Assembly (NCBI GenBank): GCA_907163375.1
Contig: CAJQUW010007262.1
Location: 62,001 to 126,000, forward strand
Direction: 5' to 3'
Length of the DNA stretch: 64,000 bases
From: Prostheceraeus crozeri
Taxonomy: Eukaryota > Platyhelminthes > Polycladida > Euryleptidae
Part shown: piece after piece, positions 11,797-23,792 of the stretch
Layout: the number at the start of each line of letters is the position of its first letter
Numbering within the stretch: position 1 is the first letter of the stretch
Translations under genes and position numbers: made by a program
Notes under the pieces: generated by a model
What the model was told of the DNA's origin: nothing
Seen by the model: only the letters and a program-made list of their open reading frames with translations
Databases searched by the model: none

Positions 11797-14736
11797 CAGG
11801 CCTGTGATTACTCCTCAAATTCCTCAGATTCCTCAAATTTGTTTATTACTCCTCAAATCCTCAAAAATTCCTCAAATATAGCTTAACTATGAGAAATTCC
11901 TCAAATACAACACACTACGGACTAAATGTCGGATAATGTATTGTTTTTTGGCGAATGGCGATGATGTGTAAACTTCCAAACAAGAAGCTAAGATAGAATC
12001 CTGTAACATGTACGTACCCTACATCCATGCTGCTAATCATGAATCACTCATGATTTATTACTTTTCTTTTTCTTCTCTTATGATTTATAACTTAATAATT
12101 TTTCTCTCACACACCTGGCAGATTTTAGATAGCGTAATCCCGCTGTGCTAGCTAGATCTGATATTTTGATTGGAAACAGACCTGTCCTTTTATCATCTGA
12201 ATGGGCAGACTGTTAAATAGAATATTTTCAATATATAAGTGATGAACATAATTTTGAAAAGAGCGACTTACTCACCAATTCATTCCACATGAGGAGAGGA
12301 GAACCGTTGCTTGTCCTTCTAGTAAGTATTTTTTTAAATTTCTAAACATTTTAGGATATAATGATTTTCTTTTAGCCATGTTATATTTAGCACATCAAAA
12401 ATTAACCAATTGTTAGCTTGTTTTTTTTAAATTTTGTTACCTTGACGCACTTTGTTACGTTGAATGCGTTGAATGTCGTTTTCATTTCTGCAAGCTACAA
12501 GGCTGCAGATGTTCCGGTTCGTCTGGACTTATTTTGCTAAGCAGAGAAGTTGTCCGAAGTCATTGTCTGTCGAACTCACTCATTAAATGCTTTCACGTAT
12601 CTAATGAGTGAAACACTGCGATCAACCTACAGAAATTGTATATTTGAACCTTGCAATTTTTTACTTCTGACTTCATAATATTGCTTAGAATTCAACAATA
12701 AAATGCACATTCAATTATTTTCATTAATTATGTTGACCTTTGTCACAACCTTCTTTATATGTTTCTGCGACTATATGGCTGCTAAATGCATGCCTGTACT
12801 TCTTAAAGAACTGAAGGATATCGATCTTCCATATCCATTATATGATAACATATAGGTAGCCCAGCCCACTTGGATTTCAGTGCTCTTAACAACTGAAGCG
12901 TTTGTTTCACTCTCTTCCATTTTATTTCCGCTGAACATGAACACATCCGACGGGGTAAACAGCGTTGCCAGTCGTCCGTTTTTTCAAAATGAATTTCGAA
13001 TTTCCACTACATTATAGTACTTGTGATCTTGTTTTACTTTCTACGGTCCTGATTAGTCTTCATGTGTATTTCATAGAATAATAAGTTTATGAAGTATTTT
13101 ATTCCATCTTGTAGATCTTGCACAGTAAGATGCTCACTTTCGTATGTGTGAATGATGTTCTAGGCCTATTTGAATTTCAAGTTGTGTTGAATTCGAATGC
13201 TTGAATGAAGTTTGTCACGTTTCGAAACCGAAATATAATTGACTTTTCTTTGCAAAGTAGACTTCCAAGCTTTTCTATCAACAATCAACATACATGTACA
13301 TGGAGATTTGCCTTCGTTTTGAATAAGTTCTACGAAGATTTGAATAAAAGATTATACTTACTTTACTTTATTTTACTTTAAATTCGTTCAGATACTGAGC
13401 GTGTTATAGCAGTGTATGCAAATTACTTACTATTTGAGATAAGTATAAGAAAGTTTATCATAGCATATTTGCCTGAAGTGGACCTACGTGTACGTATGTA
13501 CATTATGTTCGCAAGCAGGTGAATGAATTCATATCGAGTTTAGCAAGCCTACACGTTTTACGGCAGCTGAAGTCTGTTTTTTGTTTGCGTCCGTTTTTTT
13601 TTCAAATTTTGCGCTGGCAACCCTGGGTGAAGCGGATGGTCCCTAAATTTAGTGTCTATCTGCCTCCTGGTCACTAGCGTGCGGGGGTTGGAAGCGTATG
13701 AAGCTCCGCTATCTCATGAGTCTTTTTGTAGCTACATTTTCCGGGGTCTGCCGACCGACACTTATCCTGGATGAATTATTCACTTATAGATCGTTTCCAT
13801 AATTTGCTGAGCACTGGTTGGTGTGAAATTAGTGCACACATTGCTTATTGTTGTATGTGAACTTAGATTAATTAAGACATTGAACCACATAGTACTGGGT
13901 TGGTAGATTTTCAACCTGGGTCTACTGCAAGATGTGAACGTCAATATCTCTGCGCAACTTCATGCGAATAGAGGTGATAATCTTTCACTCTTTGCCTGTA
14001 TGAGACCAACAACTCAACTGGCAAGCCTGTTCCCGACACTTGTTTTGTGTTGTATGAGAGAATTCATGTTCATTTGAATGTAGATCAGAGCGATATGATC
14101 AAGCGCTAACAAACTAGAGCCACCAAAACTTGTGCAGTATAACATAATATTGATAAATTAATGTGTAATGCGGCGTATCCTTCATGATAAATTACTGACT
14201 TTTTTAAGTCACAAGCATTCCGTCAACGATTTTAAGCTTTCTATACTTATGGGTTACTCTCCTCCCAAATTTGTCTAAAGTCCGTAAAAATTAATCGTTG
14301 CAAAGCCCCAGATGCATGTAGTTGAGGATATATCCTACATTCAAAAAATTATAGTATACAAATCTGACAAGCATCATTGAATTGGAGACGATAGCGTGAA
14401 GCAGAGCGACATCAGCAGCTTGCTCTGACATCCTCTGTTCGACACATTCTAAGCAGATAATACTTGAGGCAACAAATTGATTTCGTAACAACGCGGGAAG
14501 TGATTATGACGAATCAAGTCAGTATTCCTTTGCAATATACACAGCTTCAAAAAGTGGGGTGTGGTCAACCCTTGGGTTATCTTCTTCGTTGTGACTTTCA
14601 TGATTTGAAGTTTGACCCAAATTCCGTGCTAAAATTTGTAATTTTTCTTGCAATTATCATATTTGGCTCCGTTTCCATTCCTCAAATTTTTCACAAAAAA
14701 ATCCTAAATTTTTTTCATAAGCTAATCACAGGCCTG
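11797..14736. mobile_element. hAT-like element with 6-bp target duplication ATAAAG
   Basis: It has a perfect 14-bp terminal inverted repeat, CAGGCCTGTGATTA (11797-11810 and inverted 14723-14736). The flanks ATAAAG (11791-11796) and ATAAAG (14737-14742) match directly. The left subterminal region carries TCCTCAAAT about six times in 100 bp. The right subterminal region carries ATTCCTCAAATTTTT in the same orientation. The CAGG... terminus and short duplication fit a hAT element of the 6-bp-duplication type. It is 2.9 kb with no recognisable transposase. A (TTTAC)n stretch near 13353-13380 may be the tail of an older LINE inside it. Confidence 0.75.
13353..13380 (+). repeat. (TTTAC)n-like simple repeat, possible LINE tail
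   Basis: Short imperfect repetition of TTTAC/TTAC follows TGAATAAAAG. This can be a LINE 3' tail, but I recognise no coding sequence upstream. Confidence 0.4.
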
Positions 14737-15324
14737 ATAAAGATTTATTTTTACTATACATATTGTTTTACATGCGTCAAATCAACAAGATTCAAGGATT
14801 GGGGATGATATGATGTAATAAAACCATATTTCAGAATTATCTACATAGACATACAACAAATAAAAATTATAACATAGGTGTAACAAAGTCGAAAGTCGAA
14901 TGTGTGTAGTTAGTGCGGGTATATAATCCCAATTAGTAAGTCAACTGATTAGTTTTTGCGGGTCTGCGTATGTGCTTATTTTATTAAAAACGCAACCTAG
15001 ACTAACGGCACATACCCTAGTTCACAAAATAGTAACAGCGGTGCATCGTGGGGCAAGTTATGGAGGACAAACTAGAGGAGTGCCAAATCACCCCATCGAA
15101 GTGCCAATTCACACCACACATTTCGTGAATTGGCATTTTTGTAACCTTATTTGAAACGAATATTTGAAGAGTAAGGAGTCCGAATCGAAAAAAATTTTTA
15201 ATACAAAAATGTTAGGAAATTCCTTGAATATCAAGGTCATTATGTTTGAATAGTAAAAAAATTCGTTGTTTGGTCATGAGAGCTAATTTAGTGTTAGGGT
15301 GCCAGATCACCCCACTCTCCCCTA

Positions 15325-16346
15325 TATGAATCTGCGTCCTAGACATTCCAAGTTCAAGACATGTATAATTGTTAAAGTAGAATAAGCTGGTATTGGCGGG
15401 TAAGTGGTTGCAACTTGGGCTGAACCGGAACGTTGCTGTCACGAGGTTAACGCAACTGAATGCAAAAGGTGGACAAAACATAATTTTCATGCGAACGATG
15501 TTTCAAACAAAGATGAGATGTGCTTGAAATGTCGGAAACACGTCTATTTAGGAAACAACTAGTGTATCACATGCAATGCGAAAGAACACTGCCAAACCAC
15601 GCGTCTGCTGAAAGTTTTAGTCTAGCACAAGCAAAGCCGTCGGTACAAGGATGCAAAGTCAGTTTTTTCATTTGACAACCCCCTGACCCCGTTAAGTATC
15701 CTTTGGTCGATGATACGAGACATTTTCTTCCTTCGGTAGCTCGTTGCTCTCAGGGAGTGGCCATTCTTTCCTGCTTCAAAGAGAGGGAGAGAGATGTAGG
15801 CCTATATGATAATATTCATCCATTTGCTGAATGTGCTCAGTGAAGTTGCCGATATTATCTTTGACACAAGGCTGCTGCGTATTGTAATGCAAGTAGCCTA
15901 TTTCATTGTCAGTTTTTTAAATTAGGCCCGTTTTAATTGTGTGTTGAGTTCTACAGTAAAGATCATGGCAGTAGATATTGTCAGCAGAATGAACTTACAC
16001 ATAATCTATGTCATGATGCATTGTAATGTTCTGTCATTGTTCATTACTTGAATTGTAGCTGTAGTCTGCCACATGAACTTGCAAACATAGCAAAAATATA
16101 ACTCAACAAAATCTGAAGTTTTACCTCGTTCTGTTTGTGAACCTGAACAAATAATGGATGCCAGCTCTTCAACTGCTTGCAGTTTCTGTCAAAATTCTCA
16201 CATTCATGATCGAGAATATCAGAGCATGGTTGATACCGAAGTACTTCGTGATTTTTTTGTCAATTCTCAATGTGAAACATAACCACCATTCACCAAGTCA
16301 AGGTATGTAGGTAATTGCCAATTTACCTACTGATGTAGTATCAATA
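15325..16346. other. Intergenic spacer, nothing firmly recognised
   Basis: Near 15440-15610, plus-strand translation contains two CxxC pairs in a short broken frame that vaguely resemble a zinc knuckle. Nothing around it supports a call. Confidence 0.35.
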
Positions 16347-17349
16347 CAGTGGGCGCAATGGAAATCTTGACATTTGCCAGCGCAATTGAAATCTTTACAC
16401 TTGCAGTAGCCAGCTGGTCTCAGTGCAGTTGTCAGTGCTGGCCGTGCTGTTGAGCGAGGCATTCCCATTGAACAATGACTAATATCATCCCCCATCGTCA
16501 CGTGGTCAATATGTCTACCAGTATCATGACTCGTCTAGCTCAGTGCTCTCTTAAATTGTCCTCATTGGCTTGGAATAGTACACTGCTATTGACATCCTGT
16601 ACAACGGTATCTGATACTCGCTTTCAAATTAGTGATTCATTCTACGTTGTGTTTTATGCAGCATGGGACGTACAAAGTTAGCTGATACAGAAAAGGCTCG
16701 CGCTTTGACATTGATAGAACAAGGAGTGCCGGTCGCTGAAGTTGCCACCGATTTGAGGACTTCAAGGCAGACCATCTACAACCTCAAAAAGGCGGCCAAG
16801 TCCTTGCCGACAGGCAGTATTCCACGGAGAAAAAAAGGCTCAGGTGGCAGAAGAAAGACTTCAAGCAGGACTGACGATGTATTAAAGCGCAGTGCTATCT
16901 GACCCATCAGTAACAGCAGCTGCTTTGAAGAAGACATATCCGGACTTGCTCGAGAATGTCTCTGTCCGCACCATACAGCATCGACTACAGAAAGATTTGA
17001 GTCTTCCATGCAGGCGTGCTGCAAAGAAGCCACTTCTGACTCAAAGGATGAAGAAGAAGCGGCTGCAAAATCGAGTGCAAGAAGCTCAACCGGAAAATAT
17101 CCATCAGCTACCAGGATGTCCTCATAAAGCTATGGGTTCGCATGGACCACGATTACTTCGTCAAATTGGCCGATTCCATACCCACGAGTTTACGAACAGT
17201 CTTGAAAGCAAAGGGAGACATGTCGAAATATTGACAGAGTGATTTCGGAAGAACCAGCGATTTCCTTCCATTTACTCTCGTTTTTAAATAGAATTTCATT
17301 CAGTAATCTTGCATTTTTTCTTTTCTAAAGATTTCAATTGCGCCCACTG
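16347..17349 (+). mobile_element. Tc1/mariner element, internally deleted, TA-flanked
   Basis: Inverted termini of 22 bp begin CAGTGGGCGCAAT and agree at 21 of 22 positions (16347-16368 and 17328-17349). Both outer sides abut TA (16345-16346 and 17350-17351), the Tc1/mariner target duplication. A second partial copy of the terminal repeat (GCGCAATTGAAATCTTT, starting near 16380) lies just inside the left end, as in Tc1-like elements with internal repeats. Total length is 1,003 bp, shorter than the usual 1.3-1.7 kb, and most of the catalytic domain is missing. Confidence 0.92.
16663..17234 (+). pseudogene. Tc1/mariner transposase remnant
   Basis: ATG at 16663 opens MGRTKLADTEKARALTLIEQ and continues through an HTH with SRQTIYNLKK, a typical Tc1 paired-like DNA-binding domain. 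The frame stops at 16900. A second frame, from about 16892, carries the second HTH (ALKKTYPDLLENVSVRTIQHR). It ends near 17100, and the catalytic DDE region that should follow (about 200 residues) is absent. A third stretch resumes with the C-terminal end (VKLADSIPTSLRTVLKAKGD then MSKY and a stop at 17232-17234). That ending matches the usual '...AVLKAKGGHTKY' tail. So both DNA-binding halves and the C-terminus remain and the catalytic core has been deleted. It cannot be active. Confidence 0.85.
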
Positions 17350-17910
17350 TAGTGTCCTCTTCAATTCTCAAACAATCCAACCGCGGAAAAATTTATTTCT
17401 ATCTCAATAGTTGCAGTGTAAAGTCAAAAGGCAACAGGAATTGACGCCCTATGCCTTTTATTTGTTTGTTTTTTACACAACTGTTCTTTGAGTTTTGTTT
17501 ATACCTTTCAGACGAAACTGAAGGCTCTGAAACGTTGAATATATGTTCACTCATTGATTCACGAATCCTGAAGCGCAAAAATAGAACAGCTAGATGCCCT
17601 GTCTTAAGCAACGTGATTTGGCATATCATCGTCTTTGAAACAGGATTATGAAGTGACAAATAAACCGGTCTAAAAGAGACACTTCAAATCATTGATCATC
17701 AATGGATTTTTGAAAGAGGTTTTGCATATCTGGGATATGTGGGGCATTATATACCAGTACTGGTCTACGTTTTAGCGTTTTTGCGCTCTTTAGATAAAGC
17801 TTGGTAATTGAGGGTGAAATAATAACATGAATAACTCGAGAAGTCAAAGCGGGGGTTGTGTTGTGGGGTAGTTTTCTTCGACAGATTCCAATCAACGGAG
17901 AATTTGCAGG
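17350..17910. other. Spacer, nothing recognised
   Basis: No conserved ORF or repeat end was seen between the Tc1 element and the hypothetical minus-strand ORF. Confidence 0.4.
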
Positions 17911-18195
17911 TTATTTCGATGGACAGTGGCACTCAATTTTCCCCTTAGCCTTTGCTCTAAACTGTTGCCGTAAGACCACACACACTGCGTACTTGACAGG
18001 ACAATTTGCTCCTCCGTTTGTTTGACTATCCTGCACAGTGCGGTTACTATGACAGCGTGCAGGTGCTCCAGTAACTTTGCTTGTTAAACTATCGAAGTAG
18101 GTAGTATTTAGGGCTTTAGCGAAGTTAGTCATTGGAAATACAACAGTGCATGCAAAAACCACCTTCCTGTACGAAAACCTACGCAACCTGAACAT
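17911..18195 (-). CDS. Hypothetical small Cys-containing ORF, possibly secreted
   Basis: The 94-codon ORF opens with a real ATG (18193-18195). Its first 25 residues (MFRLRRFSYRKVVFACTVVF...) have a basic then hydrophobic make-up compatible with a signal peptide. The C-terminal half has spaced cysteines and ends KGKIECHCPSK. I do not recognise the family. There is no clear poly(A) signal or splice site, and it may be a chance ORF in a transposon-rich spacer. Confidence 0.2.
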   Translation of the reverse strand: MFRLRRFSYRKVVFACTVVFPMTNFAKALNTTYFDSLTSKVTGAPARCHSNRTVQDSQTNGGANCPVKYAVCVVLRQQFRAKAKGKIECHCPSK

Positions 18196-18349
18196 ATCAA
18201 CATTATAGACATGCTTCCTTGTATTAAATGAAATAAATCATTTCAATACATGGCCACAACAGCCATTGCTGACGCAATGAAGTCTGTTATATACATGAGT
18301 CTGAGATCTCGATTATCACTGGTTTTTCTGAAAGTAATTTTTTCGGGTA

Positions 18350-18388
18350 AAAAAACCAAAAACCCAAAAGTGGGTTTTTGGGTTTTTT
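18350..18388. repeat. T/G-rich hairpin
   Basis: A left arm of A6-CC-A5-CCCA faces a right arm of TGGGT5GGGT6 across a 4-nt loop (AAAG). The stem is about 17 bp with one bulge. It may be a leftover transposon end. Confidence 0.6.
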
Positions 18389-18582
18389 GTTTTCCTATCA
18401 ACATTTAACTGACTCTAAACAGTTTACTTTGATAATCATCGGAAATTGGGGTAAAACCGGCATTTTCACAAATCGATTCGCTCCCAGTCATTAGGCCAAC
18501 TTCAACTAAAGCGATGCATGCATCTAACTGTGATGAAATATCTTTCGATATTTACCGTTTATATATGTTATGCAGATATATT

Positions 18583-20285
18583 CAGGGAGCCTAATTTTCC
18601 GTCTTTTTACGGATTTTCGTCTTTTTTTCATGATTTTGAACATTCTCGAGATTGGTACAAATATGCAAAAAAATATAAGGGGTGGGGGGGGGGGTAGGAG
18701 GTAGGAGGTGTGTCGCCCAATCTCAAAGCTATTCAGAAATATGTATGTTAATCTCTGTCCCCTGTCACTTGATTGGTAGTATTTTTGTAATGCCAATTAA
18801 CCGCAAAATCTAAAAATTGTCGCGCTTCGCGCGACTTCCTTTTAATTGCAGTTTTTTTTAAAAATGCAGTGTCACATTTTCAGTTCAATTTCAGTTTCTT
18901 CTGGTGACTACGTTAATGAGGATAGGCTCTAATCGTTTTGTTGGATTTGTTATCAATCTATTATCACATCCCAAATGGTCTTCCAAAGCAACTGATTCTA
19001 AGGAATCTTCATGAAATGTGCAATATATCATATAACCTTCTCGTCATTGATATGACTGTGATATTTTTAAGCCTACTCGTATCAAAGAATTGAAGTTCTC
19101 AAAGACTATTTGACTATGATTTATTTGTTAACGTTTTTGTTCAGTTAATGTGCTTTTCTTTGAATATTCAAGCCATGTTATTTGAGTGATGAAAATTGAG
19201 TTGTAAATGAAAATATGTTAGACTTAGAATCATGTAAATGCATATCAGATGAGTCACTAAAATAATTCGTGTTTTCATTCTATCTAAAGATCTACAATAC
19301 GAAATGATGATTCGATTTTTAAAATTTTCATTTATGCCATTATATCTATTCACATCATTGGTATTTAATGAAATGAAACAATGCCACTTAACTCAGATTA
19401 CAGCCAGGCGACAAAGACAGTATTAAACTTCAAATGGTGAAAACTGTTTATTTTGGTGACTCATTATTTACCAATGCTCATTAAAGTTTTAACGATATAA
19501 CGACTGTTTCCAAGCATGCATGTAGCTTCTCAAGATTGGATATTGACCAATATGAATAAAGCGTAGATATTGCTTCTGACTTCTCTAGCGCAGCCAAAAT
19601 TCGCGCGATCATAGAAAAATCATAATAGGAAAACACTGTCATCTGATTAATGGCAACAGCAACTACTTGACCAATGCAGATCATTTTTCTTCAGCAACAG
19701 CTGGCATGCATGTAGCATTGAAGATACTTGTTTATGCTACGACGGCGATGAGGCCAAATAGTGATCTTTATTTATGCGGCTTTCTGCAAGTGAAGTATCG
19801 GTATTCGCTTCGCTTGGCTATTTAAAGCCAAGCCATTCTATTGCTCAGCATTTATTTTGCCTTTGACAACTCCTCATAAACTCTTTTGTTCATTATCATC
19901 ATCAGTGCGATTGAGGTTGTTTTTAATGAAAATTCATGTTTTATAGAAAATTTGGTTTTTTTATTTTGGATTGAGCATGTACATTTTCTTCGCAGAAATT
20001 TGGAGTAATGATGTTGGTCTCGTGCGTTTTTCCTGTATGATATTGTTCTAAGTTGAAATTAAATGTAGCTATATATCTGTATACAGCTAGAATTTTCCCA
20101 AACCAAAATTTCGTGTTCCTGTATGTCTCTAGAACCCGTGTTAAGCTTTAAATCAGTATAAGAATAACAATGTCTGTGATTATGTACATGTTCAGAGGAT
20201 GCCTATTTCTCGTAAAAATGTAAAATGACATTTATGTTAATCAAAACATTTCCGTCTTTTTTTTGGTCTCCTGTTAGGCTCCCTG
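18583..20285. mobile_element. hAT-like element with 6-bp target duplication TATATT
   Basis: The termini CAGGGAGCCTAA (18583-18594) and the exact inverse (20274-20285) are flanked by TATATT on both sides (18577-18582 and 20286-20291). Next to both ends lies TTTCCGTCTTTTT in the same orientation rather than inverted. It is 1,703 bp and non-autonomous: no transposase motif was seen in its short ORFs. A G-rich stretch with a GTAGGAG repeat (about 18680-18710) lies inside it. Confidence 0.75.
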
Positions 20286-20291
20286 TATATT

Positions 20292-21708
20292 CTTTCGTTA
20301 CTCGAAGTTGAAATAAAAGTACAATTCGGTTGGGAGATGTGATATAAATTGAATTCAATAACAAAAGAATTTTCTAATGTGTAGTGGCGAAAATATGACG
20401 CGTACGCAGGGAACACAAACAATCTGATACCTACGATCAGAAACTTGACAACTTCCATTAAGGAATTCGGAAATGATAGCCATTTTCACTTGCTTTTAAG
20501 TTCAATCTATAACAACGTATTTAGAATTAATTGATCTTCTAAAAATCATTTTATCTCGAAGTAGATCATTCCCAGTTAATTATTTGAGCTAGGTTGCACA
20601 TTTGTAGAAAGAAACCCCCTGAAGCTTAACACACGGGAATACTTTTGCAGATGCAAAATGTATGGGAACTTCAAGTAGGTCTATGTAGTACCAACCTTTT
20701 TTAAAACAATTCAAGGCATTTGTAAGTAATAACTGCACGATTTTCCGTTGTTTCATTACTTGCAATAACGTTGACGTTAATCGATTGAATGATAGTGTTA
20801 TATTGCTCGGTTTATTCTGCATGCTCGACTCTAATGTTGGGATGAGGAACTTTTGTCTGCAATGGTATTGGATTTCTGAGATGATAGAACATAGGAAAAA
20901 CACACTTTTCACCGAAATAAGCATATCCCTCATCAATTAGCATCTTTGTCATTAGATGGAAGGCAGGAATTAAATTGAGAAACAAAAACGCAGTTCATTG
21001 TAGGCCGATATGAAGATATCACATGAGCTTGCAATATAAGCTGCAGAAGCTATGCTATACAGACTATTACAGTCATTGCTAGTGTCTTTGATTTTTGATA
21101 ACTGTCAGGGAGAGATATTCCCCATTTTATTAGTCTCGGAAAATACCCTCCGTCGGTATAGTGCAGCTTATTCTTACGTCGGTATGAAAATTTCATGAAA
21201 CCAGTTTACATTCTTCACGATCTGCTACCATTCTTGAACGGACTTGTCGCTGTATTTTTACGGGAGTGCGGACTGATCGATACATAGACACGTCCGCGTG
21301 GCATAATCTCAGACTTTTCCTTTGAATGACTTGCTTGTTAAGCTTTCAAGGATCCAACTTCAAAAAAATTGCTCCTTTTATCTATTTCAAAACCTACTTG
21401 AAAAACAGGACTTCGCAGTAATCCAGATTTGAGGAATAGCCTTTGATATATCAATTATGCCAGATCAAGATACTAAAATTGCCTCGCATTTGTTGTCATA
21501 TATGTTACATTCAACAATTGCTGCACCAACCTTTCTTTCGATATCCTAACTGCGGTGAAAATCATCGACAATGCTTTGATTATGTCGGTAATCAAAATTA
21601 GACTCAAGCTGGTAAGATTTCATTGTAGCTATTACATGAATCTTTCAAATGCGTCACTTCATGCTATTTTGTGAAATCTGTAGCGATCGAAATTTTTCTA
21701 TAAACACA
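20292..21708. other. Region upstream of BRR2, nothing recognised
   Basis: The BRR2 promoter or its 5'UTR intron should lie here. I see no convincing TATA box, initiator or upstream exon donor that I can support. Confidence 0.4.
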
Positions 21709-21735
21709 ACTTTTCCTTCCTTTCAGATTTGAGGC
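21709..21735 (+). promoter_or_regulatory. 3' splice acceptor 9 nt upstream of the BRR2 start codon
   Basis: A long pyrimidine run ending in CTTTCAG (acceptor ends at 21726) is followed by only 9 nt before ATG at 21736. It fits a 5'UTR intron or a spliced-leader acceptor and parallels the LIAS start. Confidence 0.65.
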
Positions 21736-21780
21736 ATGGCAGATGCCGCGGCCAGAAAACTCCAATTTGAGTATAAAGTG
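21736..21780 (+). CDS. SNRNP200: BRR2 exon 1
   Basis: It encodes MADAAARKLQFEYKV, matching the human start MADVTARSLQYEYKA. The ATG at 21736 is therefore well supported. It ends in phase 0 before GTAAGT. The exon is only 15 codons and is isolated from exon 2 by a 1.5-kb intron. Confidence 0.95.
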
Positions 21781-23291
21781 GTAAGTAAACATTCAATTTT
21801 GGCTACTTCTGGGGTACCGGAGATACCATATTCACAAATTCAGACCTCCCACTCGTCCTGAAATTTCTTAAACTGTCCAGCATTTTCCTGAAAATCGAAG
21901 TTTTTCTTGAAAGTCTTGAAGAACTATGATTTTCTGCTAATTTTCTTATAGTTCAATTGAAAACATCAATTTTGGTGGAAAATGTCTGCCATTGTGCTAA
22001 GAACGTTTGTAAGTTAGTCATCAGATTAGAGATGATTTAGCCGATTTGCAGAACCAAATAAAATGTGGCTAGACTGATTCATTCTAGGAGTGCAGTGAGT
22101 TAAGCACCCTTGGCTTGCCGAACTTTTAAACGAACATGAATTCAAGCGGTCAAGTTGACCTGAAATGGCTTTTATCAAAGCAACCATATTCTGACCAACT
22201 AGATTTTTGTCTTTAATGTTCTTTCAAGCATGACTGGTAGAAAATGGTTGGTATGAAACTTGGAGGTTTGAGCATTCTTGACAAAGTTTGAGATGTAATT
22301 GGATGTTTAAAGCGTTTCAAACATATAATTTTCAAATGCTTACAAGCATCGATATGCGGTACGATAAAACATGTTTGACAAAGAATTCCGAGATAAAACT
22401 CTTGACAAAAAGGCTGAAAATAAAAATAATGCGCATAAGAATACTAAATGGAAATCGGAATTTCACATGGTATATATTAAGTCGTAAGATGCGACTGCGA
22501 TCAAATTGAAATGTTGATCACAGAAAACGAATTCTGGGATATTACTTAGTTCGACATCCTCGAGGATGAAAACGAGATAGAAAATGCTTAGGGGATGAAA
22601 TGTCAAAAGGAGGTGAATTAAAACGAAAGAGAAGAGAGCTAAGAAAAAATGATTCAGCTAACTTACTGGAAGGGTTGAAGGAAAAATAATAATTTGAATT
22701 TCATCATGAAAGTGCAAAAGCATCAATTAGCTAAGCAACTTCTTAGCTTAATTTTAAATTTTAACTGCATTAAAATTCTCAATATTTAGCGTGTGCATCA
22801 ATTGTACAAGCTATCCGCTGACAATGATTAGCTGAGTGAAACATACATGCAATTACAAAGAAGTTGTGAAGCCAAAGAGCAACTCAACAGAGAGATTCAT
22901 CGTGAAAAACGAGAAAGAAAATGAATTGTATCCTTCCAAAAAGATGAAGACTTTGTTATTGGGCTGGAAAACATGAACCTTGGATTTTTGAAAAAATAGT
23001 TGAATTTCGATTGTTTGCCATTATTGTTGTTATGTGATTGTCTGTCTCCAATAAAATGGAGGAAAGGAGCAGCTGAAAGCGGTTGTTAGCTATCATTGCG
23101 AAAAGAGTGTCCTGAAATTGAAAAATTCGCGTGGGAGACTTAAAAATTTAACAAATCCCTTCTGATCTGCGTAAACTTTTATTGAATCCCAAAATGTGTG
23201 AATTGTCACATGAAGCATTCAAACTAACAATTTAACATTTTTGAACCTCGCTGCATATACCAAGAATTCATAAGCAAGCTTATCTTTTCAG
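21781..23291 (+). other. BRR2 intron 1, nothing else recognised
   Basis: GTAAGT donor and TTTTCAG acceptor. No repeat ends or coding fragments were recognised inside. Confidence 0.6.
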
Positions 23292-23455
23292 AACTCAAAT
23301 TTGGTGTTAACTGCAGACAGATCATTAATAGATCGTCGTCCGAGAGATGAATCAACTGGAGAAGTGTTATCTTTAAGTGGCCGCATTGCAACTTCTAAAA
23401 TGGGAGAACGTGCACTGAAAACACGACCTCCTAACATCGAAGAAAAGAAAGCTAA
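23292..23455 (+). CDS. SNRNP200: BRR2 exon 2
   Basis: It encodes [20 protein letters not shown] and on through [12 protein letters not shown], nearly identical to the conserved N-terminal PLUG-region sequence of animal BRR2. It ends in the Lys-rich EEKKAK stretch in phase 2. Confidence 0.95.
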
Positions 23456-23792
23456 GTAAGTTGGCTTCCATGTTCATATCATGCAAGAGATGTTTTGTGT
23501 CCTAATGTTCCATCCATTTGAATGCCATAGCAAAAAGCCTTACCTACTACACTACATTCTTCGCATATTCTGTTTGAGATTGATTCATTCAGTTCGCATT
23601 TGATGTAAAATTTCGGAATAATAGTGCTCGTGCTGAAAAAGAATGTTCATGACGATTGAGCTCCCCGAAGATGTTTTTTCTTAGTTTAAAATTGAGCCAT
23701 TGATGGCGGGGCTTTCTTTTACTCTCAGCTGGTATCTTCGGCTAAGTTGTGAACTCATTTTGGCGATGGTTCCACATTTAAATGCCAAAGCA

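Larger units (their letters stand above)
6441..15324. mobile_element. Large TA-flanked inverted-repeat element with repeated terminal phrases (family 1)
   Basis: The left end (6441-6467) and right end (15298-15324) are inverted copies that agree at 25 of 27 positions. Both begin TA then GGGGAGAG, which fits a TA target duplication. Each end repeats a 15-nt phrase, GGGGTGANNTGGCAC. On the left it occurs at 6452-6466 and 6469-6483. On the right it occurs inverted at 15080-15094, 15101-15115 (one base off) and in the terminus. A further same-direction pair lies inside at 11369-11383 and 11393-11407. No transposase was recognised. The span contains two younger hAT-like insertions and LINE pieces, so the element is old. 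It could instead be two neighbouring members of one family. Between 8061 and 9255, and between 10621 and 11368, I recognise nothing. Confidence 0.55.

Noticed and set aside
14464-14808. 114-codon plus-strand ORF with a hydrophobic middle
   Set aside because: It lies across the right end region of the hAT-like element (ending 14736) and crosses its terminus, so it is a chance ORF.
6441-15324. Possibility that the 8.9-kb inverted-repeat element is a Polinton/Maverick
   Set aside because: The apparent duplication is TA, not 6 bp, the terminal repeats are very short, and no polymerase, integrase or capsid-like sequence was recognised.
15440-15610. Two CxxC pairs suggesting a zinc knuckle
   Set aside because: The frame is broken, the spacing does not fit a standard knuckle, and nothing around it supports a retroelement.
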